NCBI GenBank assembly: GCA_007026445.1
Contig: VDMD01000003.1
Span: 1,240,001-1,304,000, forward strand
DNA: 64,000 nt
From: Schizophyllum amplum
Taxonomy: Eukaryota > Basidiomycota > Agaricomycetes > Agaricales > Schizophyllaceae
Direction: 5' to 3'
This document shows, piece after piece, positions 55,275-64,000 of the stretch (the stretch's first letter is position 1; each line of letters begins with the position of its first letter). The translations under genes were made by a program, and so were the position numbers. The notes under the pieces are model-generated. The model was not told the origin of the DNA. It saw nothing but the letters and a program-made list of their open reading frames with translations, and did not search any database.

Positions 55275-56402
55275 GACGGACTGTGGAGATGGAGGAGGAA
55301 GGGAAGAAGGTAGGTGGGCGCTAGCGTGGGTACTTGGGATGGAGAATGATGCGAGGCGCCCTCAGGCTTTATACTCCCTCGCCCGCACGCTTCGGCAGGC
55401 GTAACATCAGAACTTTGCACCCTCAGGGTCCGTGCGCAGGGCCATGGCTATTGTTCTCAACCGGGCAGCGCCGCTCTTGCATTGACTTGTCCGTTTTCGG
55501 GCACAAAGGGGAGACGGAGGTAGCCAAGACGATGGCTCAGGAAGAACAATTGGGGATCCACATGCAGGTCACGCGAGCGGAAAAGCACCCGTTCGCGTGT
55601 GCGCCAGGTGCGAGCCATGTGCTGCGGATCGCTTCTAGCGCGTGCGCACGCGGCGTTACGGGACGCTCTCCTCCTGCCTCAATCCTGCCTCGACCCCGCC
55701 CAAGCTAGAAGGAACGTCAGCAGCAGCTAGTTACTTATCCTCCTCTTTCAGAGCGTAGGGAATCACTTGCAACTCTCAGGGAGGAATCAAACATCACCAA
55801 ATTTACCAGCTTTCGCAAGCTCCCCGACCTGCCCTGTTCTTCGTCCAGCTGCACATATAGGTCCTATGACTCTTGTCGTAGAGGAAGACTGATACGAAGA
55901 CATCGTTTCCATCTTCCTTACATCAAGGTGACGCTTCTTGCAAAGTTCTACGTCCAGAACTTCAAGAAATCACTCGGCACCGGCATGCAAAGGCTTCCAC
56001 TTTACCGTTGTCCCCCCAAATCCAGTAATCCGCTTGTGCCCATTTTCGGCTCCCGCCCCGTACAGCCTCCGCAGGCCTCCGCATGTCGTGCTTTCTCGCA
56101 TGTTTCCTCTTTCCCGCGCGCCCTCGGCCATCGGCGCGACCGCCCGCCTATGTACCGCTTAAACAGGCAGGTCGCGCTCCCCTAATGGAGATTGGTGTTG
56201 TTGTACTCATGAGAGCGCGCTCTAGCATGCTGAGCGACCGTAGCCTCTTTGGGCGACACGTTTGTACTTCCTTCCCATGCACAGGCGACAATGCGTTATA
56301 AGGGCTGTCGTGTCGCCGGGGAGATGCAGGAGCCTTCCCGCCCCCTCCGCCCCCGCAGTACCACACTCGTGCTATCCTCCCCCTCCCTTCCCCACATCAG
56401 CG
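55275..56402. other. Shared upstream region of hydrolase 1 and DUF6534 protein 1
   Basis: 1.1 kb between divergent starts. No gene is supported. GC-rich with several CCGCCC-like pieces. It would be the place for shared control elements. Confidence 0.45.
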
Positions 56403-57663
56403 ATGTCCAGCCCGCTTGATAGCACGTACGGCCTCTGGCTCTTCTCCTTGTTCATCATGGCCATCCTCTACGGGATCGGGCTTCTGCAGGCGTGGCTTTA
56501 CTTCCACTGGTACGTCCATCCGTGTCTCGGTAGTGGTATTCAAGCGGTGGCTGACTTGGACGTCAGGTACTCACAGGACCATGTCTTCATCAAGGGCCTG
56601 GTGGCTCTGCTCCTCGTCCTGGAGACGCTGCAAATATGCTGGTACTTCGACGGAACGTACTACTACTTCGTGCAGCAATTCGGCAACTTCCAAGCGTTCA
56701 CATATAGCCCTTGGTGCGTCTTCATTACGCTTCGCACTTCGCGTTCAAGTTTACTTACTTTGATCACAGGGAGAACTCGGCTCAGCTTTTGGCTGCCTAT
56801 CTGTCCGCCTTCGTTGTACAGGCTTACTTCGCGGGCACAGTGTGGCGCTGTAAGTCCGACGCGAACTTAACTCGAGCTCGATGCTCATGGCGCACTTTAG
56901 TGGACAAGAACAGACGATGGGCTGCTGTCGTTATCATGGTTCTGGCGCTGTCGAGCATTTGTGCGTTCTTCGTCTCAGTTCTCAGTCATTCTCTGAAACC
57001 TCCTTAGCTGCTGGTCTCGCTCAGACCGTCGCCACCGCCAAGCTCTCGTCGCTCACGCGGCTCGGGGAGACGAAGGATATCACCACGGTGCAGGCTGCGA
57101 CCGCGCTCGCAACTGACCTTGCTATCACTATCTCCCTGTGCTTCACATTTCAGAGCTTCAAGTCCGGCATGCAATCGTCAGTTGCCTTTCTTGTTTTATT
57201 TCGCTCTCACTCACAGACCTCTGACAGTACCAATGCCGTGCTGAACAACCTCATCATGTACGCCGTCAACCGCGGCGTGCTCACGTCCCTCTGCGCCCTG
57301 CTCAATCTCGTACTCTTCCTCGCGTTCCCGGGAACATTCTTCTTCTTCATCGGGCTCATGCCGAGCTCGAAGCTCTACATGAACACCATGCTCGCTACGC
57401 TCAACACGCGGCAGCACATCCGCACGAAGACTGCTGGGTTTGCGGGCGCGTCAGGCGGGAACAGCAGCGACCAGACGACGATGCCGATGAGCATGGGCCG
57501 CCAGGACCCCGCATACGAGCTCCCAGTGCACATCCACCGGCAGGTCGAGTTCTCGAGGGATGACCATACCGATGTGCGTTGTCTTCGTGTCGGGCATGGC
57601 GTACGGTATAGCTGACACCTTGCGCAGATGTTCAAGAAGGGCATGGACGCGGAGAGCGTGTAG
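56403..57663 (+). CDS. DUF6534-type membrane protein, copy 1
   Basis: Seven exons (56403-56509, 56567-56713, 56770-56849, 56901-56960, 57008-57176, 57228-57573, 57628-57663) close to 314 residues. About seven hydrophobic segments are visible: LWLFSLFIMAILYGIGLLQ, LVALLLVLETLQICW, LLAAYLSAFVVQAYF, VVIMVLALSSI, TALATDLAITISLCFTF and LCALLNLVLFLAFPGTFFF among them. This is the pattern of the DUF6534 family, widespread and amplified in Agaricomycetes and without known function. The layout resembles a small receptor or channel. The cytosolic C-terminus is polar and ends FKKGMDAESV. It is a paralog of the 59.5-61.0 kb gene. Confidence 0.9.
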
Positions 57664-59456
57664 ACGGAAATGCAATGTGCATCACGGCCATGGGCGATCA
57701 CCGTCTCGGCCTCGCTGGGAATGTTTTCATTCATTTCCACCCCCTTCCATTCCCTTACATTCCACTCATCATTTGAAGTCTACTTATCTCTTCGTCTTCG
57801 CTAATACCCGCCTCGCATTTCCGGCCGTTTGGCCATCTTGGATACTTGACTCGCAGGCCGTCTCGGATATTTGGAAATTTACACTACGCACTGATCTCGT
57901 TCCCATCCCTCTCCTCCCCATCGCCTGTAGCATTCCTTCCATCGCCCACTACCAACTGTATTTCCAGAATCGCATGCGCAACGCGCAAAATTGGCCTGAT
58001 AGTTTGGTGTGAACTCATGCTGATATCGGAGGACGACGGGTCGCGCATGGGAAAGTCCTCCTCACTGATGATATATCAGTGGGAAGACGGCAAGTTGGCC
58101 TCCTCAGACTGCGGAGCTCGCGATACATAGTTGGACTCTGCCTGGGACGAGCGAAGTCTGCTGTGACCGAGAGCATGCTCCCTCCTTCGCAACTTCAGCG
58201 TCCGAGGCCTTCTTGTATTCGGTCTTGTGATGATAGTCAGGACATGGCAGTCTATAGCCCGACGGTCTAAAGTATCCAGAGACGCAGTCCTAATGTGAAC
58301 GCTCTTCATCTTTTGAAGATGCCCGTTGCTTCGCTCAGGAAAAGTGCGGTGCGTATCCCCTGCAAGTGTCACCCAAGTACTAATGTCGATTTTCGGGTTC
58401 ACGCCAAGTTCACGCTCAAGTACTTATACGCATCTATAACGGTGGCGTATGTCAAGCATGCCAGACGACTCGCTACCGACATCTGCAAGAGCTCCAAGTG
58501 TCTCTCTAGGCATATTCAGGACGGACAGAATGAGAACCCAAGAGTTCGACGCAGGTTCGACGTCCATGCCACCTGAGAACTCCGTGTAAAATGAACTCGT
58601 CAATAGCTCGATTATATTCAAGGGTTCAATATTTCTGAGTGCGTCTGTGAGTCATGTGCACTGCGATAAGCTGGAATCTCGCTCGCCGCCGCAAGCAAGG
58701 ACGATCTGGTGCGCCGCCACCGGCACGGACGGAAGCAAACTGGTCGGGAAGCATCAACCGCGGGAGCATCGGGGTTTGTCGGAATCTGCCGACTTCCTCC
58801 GCGGGATCAAATAATTTTTCATGTCCTCTCGCCACCATGTCGCAAACGCCACATTCCGCTGCGGTGCCCAAGACTGCAGATGCGCCAGACACAGCGAATG
58901 CCGCCGACTTGGCGGAGCATTCGCGAGTTCTTGACGTCCTGCCTACTGCCGCGGCCGTTCTCTGAAAGTTTTCTCGAACTCGCGCTTTACGTTGAGCGGC
59001 CACCCGTATCTCCTTCGCAGGCCTTCATCGTTGTATAGCGCTTTGTATTTGCCGGACCACTTGACTGTGCCATAGCGTCTAGATATCACGGGGGGACAGC
59101 TGAACGACAACAACAACTGAAAAAGGAAATCGCATCCGAAAGCGGATGTCTTCACACGTCCATCGCGCCCGTAATCAACGCATGACATCGCGGAAGCCTG
59201 GATTCCCTGCATCTTTTGGCTGAGTCGAAGCAATCTCGCCATCTGCACCCCGGTGTGCGCCGCACTTCATACGGTATCCAGCATGCATATCACCCGGACG
59301 CACTGCCCGAAAAGAGCCTCCCCATGTACTCTGCCCCATACAGCAATCCGCTCAACTGAATGCAGAAACTTCATAAACTCCAGGCCGGCTAATCACGATG
59401 TGGCTCTGTCGTTCCTCCCGCCCCCCGCGCACAACGACCGTCACTAGCTGCCCGCC
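57664..59456. other. Spacer between the two DUF6534 genes
   Basis: 1.8 kb with no supported gene. Frames at 58654-59038 and 58943-59248 overlap in opposite directions and show no motif. The last 150 nt before the next ATG are C-rich. Confidence 0.5.
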
Positions 59457-61008
59457 ATGTCAGCCTCGCCGTTAGACTCGACGTACGGGATGTGGCTCGT
59501 CTTCCTGTTCATCATGTCAATCCTCTACGGAGTTGGCATACTGCAAGCCTTCTTGTATAGCAGATGGTTCGCGCTTATTGTCTTATTGTCTTTGGCCGGC
59601 CGACTTACCGCATTTCGCAGGCATCGTAATGATCCTCGCTGGGTACAGGCTTTAGTAAGTATATCGCATTCGCGTCTTCAATGCGCCCGCTAACGGGAGC
59701 CGCAGGTTGTGATCCTTGTGTGAGCGTCAGAGTCGTATACGCCACCGTTCTCGGTGCTTATGTTGCGCAGGATCCTGGAGACTTGCCAAATCGCGTGGTA
59801 CTTTGACTCGACATATCACTACTTCGTGGTGGAGTTCGGCAACGCGGACGCCTTTGCGTTCAGCCCATGGTACGTTCCCTAAATCATAGTGCCCCCGCTC
59901 TTACTGACTTGTCCCTTCAGGCAGAATTCTGTAAGAACCATCATCCCATGTCTTCCCATCTTCTTACCCACTTGCGTCATCGTAGGCCCAGCTTTTGGCA
60001 GCAGTGAGTTCCCTGATTCGAACATGCGACACCCGTGTCTGATGAACCGCGACAGTATCTTTCGGCTTTCATCGTCCAAGGCTACTTTGCCGTGACAATA
60101 TACCTGCTGAAGCCTGAGGCATGGTATGCGACGCTGATGATTGTGAGTGACTCCGACACCCACTGCGATCGAGACTGACTTTGCGTAGGGCTTGCTCGCA
60201 TTAGGCAGCATGGCCGCCGGTCTCGCGCAGACCGTCAAGACGATACAACTCGCGTCTCTCACGCGACTCGGCGAGACGCAAGACGTTACCACAACCCAAG
60301 CCGGACTGGCATTCGGCTGTGATCTCGCCATCACCATCACATTATGCGCGACCTTCAACTCGTTTAAGACGGGCATCAAGTCGTCAGTGCCGTTCTCCTT
60401 CTTAGTGTCCTTGCATCTCACCTCAACCGCAGCACAAACACCCTGTTGAACACGCTCATGATCTACGCCGTGAACCGCGGTATCCTCACCGCGCTGTGCG
60501 CCCTGCTCAACCTCGTGCTCTTCCTCAGCCTGCCGGGGACGTTCTACTTCTTCATCGGTCTCATGCCGTCATCGAAGCTGTACATGAACACGATGCTCGC
60601 CACGCTCAACACGCGCTCGCACCTCAAGAAGCAGGCCAAGTGGGGCGAAGCCAAGTATCTCAACACGAGACAGACCCTCTTCCCCAACGGCGAGATTCGC
60701 ATGAGCATTCCCGCGCCAGCTCGATTCAAGCAGCCCTTGAATGACGGAGTCTCCTTCGATGTGAGCTACATGGACTGGTCCAGCGATTGATGCTGACACG
60801 GCTGCAGATGGCACAGATCTCGGATATGTCCCAAAATCCGATGTCTATCCATGTACAGACCCAGGTCAGCGACACTTCCGGCGATGAGTCAGACGTGCGT
60901 GTCCTCCCTTGCCTTCGCTTAGAGTGTCTTCATTGACGTCGAACTTTGCAGTCCTGCGCGTCATCACCAAGAAAAACGCAGGAGGATTACGTCCGCGGTA
61001 TGGTCTGA
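59457..61008 (+). CDS. DUF6534-type membrane protein, copy 2
   Basis: Eleven exons (59457-59566, 59621-59654, 59706-59719, 59771-59869, 59921-59930, 59986-60003, 60056-60142, 60189-60382, 60433-60760, 60808-60894, 60952-61008) close to 345 residues. The start SPLDSTYGMWLVFLFIMSILYGVG and the blocks YLSAFIVQGYF, AGLAQTVKTIQL, LTRLGETQDVTT and NRGILTALCALLNLVLFL align with the 56.4 kb paralog throughout. It has about seven membrane segments. Exons 3, 5 and 6 are only 14, 10 and 18 nt. The C-terminal tail differs from copy 1 (DTSGDESD, then Lys-rich). Function is unknown. Confidence 0.88.
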
Positions 61009-61452
61009 ACGCCGTGCCGCTATCGGGGTCTTGAGGTTGCTATCGTTATTCTTTGGATATAAAAGTGTCTTTCTTGCTGTCAAGATGGGTCTCGGTGTCT
61101 AAGTACTGCCGACGAACTCTGTAATATAGATGTACTACCACTACTACACTCGCTATCGACGGAATATACCTTGGCTGTTTGGATTCGATAGGCAGGTGAC
61201 TAGAAGACTTAGGTTGATGCAGGACAGCCGACTAGAGCGCGAGTTTGATTCCGAATTGATACTTAGCATAGACGAAAGGAAGTAAAGCAGTATGATACAG
61301 TAGAAGATGGATATCGGGACGACCAGGTCCTGTGTTTGGCGAGGGGGATACGAGGCTACATAGAAGTGGAAAAATAAGGAAAAACGATGCGGTGCGACAG
61401 GACGACTGGGAAAATGTAGTAAAACATGGATGACACAACACATGAACACCAT
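61009..61452. other. 3' flanks of convergent genes
   Basis: It lies between DUF6534 copy 2 and alpha/beta hydrolase copy 2, which converge. No gene was seen. Confidence 0.5.
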
Positions 61453-62671
61453 TTAACGTAAGCAGCTCAGGAAGCTGTCCATGGTCTGCGCCGGCGCGTC
61501 CCAGAGAGCCTTTCGAGATGGTCAGAAAACAGACCACGAATAGAGCGTCCCTGAATCAAACTCACAAAATGATTCGCGCCCTTCAACATCTTGAACTCCA
61601 ACTGTAGTCCACCGCCACGCGCCTCGATTTCCGCCGCCTCCATCATCCACGCGCCCCAGACTACATTCCAGTTGCTGCACTCGCCCCAGAGGTAGGACAC
61701 GCGTAAACCGCCCCACATATACGCGGTGTGCGCGTCGTACAGCGCCGTACGCCGCAGGTCAGCGAGTACGCCTTGAAAGCCCGCCGTGCAGACATGCGCG
61801 TCGGCTGCTTCTGCCGCCGTGAAGCTGCCGACGCGACTGAGAGCCTCCGCAGACATACTCTCGATTGTCGGGCGTCTGGTAGGGTCCGCTTCTGCCTGCG
61901 TCTTGCGGAGCTGGCTCATACGTCGAGCAGACGAGCGTAGGTCGTGAGTGTAGTAGCTCGTCACCCAGCGCATGAAAAGCACGGCTCGCTGTGCGGGTGG
62001 CACATCGTCGGTAATAGGGTTCTCCCCGGCATACTTCTCGAAGCCAAGAGCACCCACAGGCGCATCTACATTTGCTGTTAGTCAAAGTACACTCGGAGGA
62101 TAGGGATAATCACTCGACGACTTACCCCACAAAACTGCAGTGCTAAGATATTTGCGCAAAAGCTGCCGGTCTTCGGTGTCTAGCAGTCCCACGGACGCGA
62201 GCATAGCGAGCAAGTACGCGTTGCCGAGACTCCAGGCGACAACGTGCACGCTTCTCTCTCGTTGCGGTGCGATTCGGCGTGTGAGCGCCGCGACAAACCC
62301 CGCAAGGCGCGCACCCTCGTCCAGCATGAGAGCGCGTCGCTGTGTCGCCGAGCCACGCGCGAATACCGTTGCTTCGGCGGGCATATATGCTGTCGAGCCG
62401 GCATAGTTGCGTCGGTTCAGCGCGACGACGCGCACCCCCCGCGTCGGCGCGAGCGCGTTGATGCGCTCAAAGACATCTATAAGCAGGCTATAAGCATCGT
62501 AGATGGACAGCGATAAGCCACGCGAGAGTCATTATGCAGAGTACACTTACTAGCATTGAAACCAAGCCCGTGAACGAGAATTAGCGTGTCGTAGGCGCCC
62601 GCGCCCGGCGGCGCGCCGCTGTCCGTATACGTGAAAGTCATGGTGCTGCCCGGGAGCGTGAGGGCCTGCAT
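61453..62671 (-). CDS. Alpha/beta hydrolase, copy 2
   Basis: Four exons (62671-62551, 62476-62126, 62065-61566, 61509-61453) give 342 residues. It shares with copy 1 the oxyanion block LILVHGLGFNA, ALNRRNYAGSTAY, the nucleophile elbow VVAWSLGNAYL, SYLWGECSNWNVVWGAWMMEA and the catalytic-His block GANHF, and it ends LWDAPAQTMDSFL. Exon 1 is 121 nt in both copies. Copy 2 lacks the intron that copy 1 has just before the nucleophile Ser. The substrate is unknown. Confidence 0.9.
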
Positions 62672-63162
62672 CGCGGGGGCCAGGTAAGCTGTCGAATGCA
62701 CCCTTCCCGCGCCCGACTTATGTATGCATACCATCCCAGGCCTGTCCCAGGCTCCAGACGGCCCCTGCGTATCATTCGATCGCAGAACTGCCCTAATCGT
62801 GTCACCGTCAAGGCCGTCGCTGATAATGTCATGCGCATCAGTGTTCTTGACAAAAGGTCACCCGCCCGCGGTGGGAAGCGCCGGTTCTCATGTACATTCT
62901 CTGCGGGAGTGACGTTCCTTATGGAGAGGCTCGGCGGCGACTTCAGGACCAGGGCGCGCTTGCAGCGGCCAAGACTGACATGTTCCAGTCAAGGCAGGAC
63001 CGGGGTCCCGCCACCAGCAGTGGCCAACTGATCTTTGCGAGTGGGAAAAGGAAAGCGACGCGCACCGAAGATCTATCATCGCGTCAGCCGCTATGTACAA
63101 TAAGGAAATGACAATAACGGACATCCGTCTTCGCTCTGCAGCACGCGATTCCCATACTCGCT
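62672..63162. other. Intergenic region
   Basis: Upstream of hydrolase copy 2 and downstream of the S9 peptidase. No gene was seen. Confidence 0.45.
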
Positions 63163-64000
63163 CTACTCTGCGTCATCAGCACCGACGTTGAGAATTCGCC
63201 GATAGAAGGCCAGCTCCCTATCCGTCGCGTCCTTTATATGCTGTGCCATCTTGAACCCATGTCCCTCCCCAGGATATACCTGGTACTCTACCACGCCGCC
63301 TCTGTCGTGGATACTGTTATAGATCAGGTCCGACTGCGACTTGGGAACCACGCGGTCTTCGTCACCCTGCAGAAGCTACACAACCTCATCAGGTCCTGGG
63401 CGCAGAACAATTGGACGAGGGGCAAAGGTGTGCACGTACCAGCAACGGCGTGACAATCTTGCCTGCATGCTCCATGGGCGAGCGTTCCTTGAACAACTCC
63501 GGCTTCTCAGCGATGGGTGCAAGTAGCCCGTCGACATAACTGGCGAGAGGTCAGCTGTGTCGCAGCTCACACGCTAGGTCTATAACGTACCGGCTTTCGA
63601 ACTTGTGTGTATCGCTTGCAAGCGCGGTCAAGTCGGAGATGCCATACAGCGAAGTTGCTGCTGCAAACAGAGCAGGGTCGGACGAAAATGATATCGCGGC
63701 GAGGACCGCGTATCTGGGCCAACTCAGTCTTGAATCGACGAATAAGAGATCCCTCGACTCACCCTCCACTTGACGCGCCTCGCACAACCATCCGCTTGGG
63801 ATCTGCGAGGCCTTGGGCTGCGACGGCCCGAGCGACGGTCAGAGTATCCTCTCGGTCCGTGACGCCCCACATCCCGTTGAGACGATCGCGATACGCTCGC
63901 CCGTATCCTGCGCTGCCGCCATATTGCACATCGAGCCTACACGATCGTCAGCAACTCCCGCGATATAGCTGAACCACGGCACCTACCAAGCCCACCCCCT
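63163..64000 (-). CDS. Prolyl oligopeptidase family (S9) peptidase, partial
   Basis: The C-terminal catalytic domain only; the 5' part lies beyond the window edge. The last exon is 63375-63163, and the one before ends at 63440. Visible blocks, in protein order: [34 protein letters not shown] (nucleophile Ser, across an intron whose GTGAGT donor follows GASSGG), [29 protein letters not shown] (catalytic Asp region) and [12 protein letters not shown] (catalytic His). This is the hydrolase domain of S9 enzymes such as acylaminoacyl or dipeptidyl peptidases. Subfamily and location cannot be told without the N-terminal propeller. Confidence 0.9.

Overview
The window is nuclear DNA of a filamentous basidiomycete, most likely an agaricomycete (mushroom or polypore type). 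The evidence is GC-rich coding sequence, very dense short introns (mostly 44-70 nt, GTRNGT donors, YAG acceptors), a velvet factor, a 1,3-beta-glucan synthase, a fungal NADPH oxidase, DUF6534-type membrane proteins of the kind amplified in Agaricomycetes, and F-box proteins typical of mushrooms. No bacterial-style operons, CRISPR arrays or complete transposons were seen. Exon maps were built by hand from splice signals, reading-frame phase and family motifs. Where phases close exactly over many exons the models are strong.

Layout. 0-2 kb: repeat-rich, no gene. 2.1-4.7 kb (+): F-box-like protein. 5.4-7.4 kb (+): disordered protein rich in TQT/VQA motifs. 7.9-8.7 kb (-): mitochondrial Mn superoxide dismutase. 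9.5-13.0 kb (+): IML2/TTC39 protein. 13.2-14.1 kb (-): SAM methyltransferase. 14.8-15.8 kb (+): small membrane protein. 16.4-17.4 kb (+): velvet factor. 18.4-20.1 kb (+): F-box protein. 20.6 kb: tRNA-Phe, then minisatellites. 21.6-24.4 kb (-): Ca2+/calmodulin-type kinase. 25.7-31.7 kb (-): glucan synthase FKS1. 32.8-35.0 kb (-): unresolved membrane protein. 35.5-39.2 kb (+): two thaumatin-like proteins. 39.9-42.0 kb (+): NADPH oxidase. 42.2-44.0 kb (-): ArsB/NhaD-type permease. 44.4-46.1 kb (-): F-box protein. 46.6-48.5 kb (-): GH28 pectinase. 48.9 kb: tRNA-Asn with intron. 49.2-50.7 kb (-): HMG-CoA lyase. 51.3-53.7 kb (+): cytochrome P450. 54.0-62.7 kb: two alpha/beta hydrolases and two DUF6534 proteins, a duplicated pair. 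63.2-64 kb (-): C-terminal part of an S9 peptidase that runs off the window.

Several genes concern the cell wall, development and signalling (glucan synthase, thaumatin-like proteins, velvet factor, Nox, CaM kinase) or plant-matter decay and metabolism (GH28, P450, HMG-CoA lyase, SOD). They look like an ordinary chromosomal mixture rather than one pathway cluster. The most unusual features are in gene architecture. One thaumatin gene has 14 exons, with 5- and 7-nt micro-exons, a GC-AG intron, and a stop codon that lies inside a 5' splice site, which could switch the protein between a secreted and a GPI-anchored form. The HMG-CoA lyase has a 6-nt micro-exon that carries an active-site histidine. 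Two introns are short, divisible by three and free of stops. The hydrolase/DUF6534 pair is duplicated, and the copies differ in intron content.
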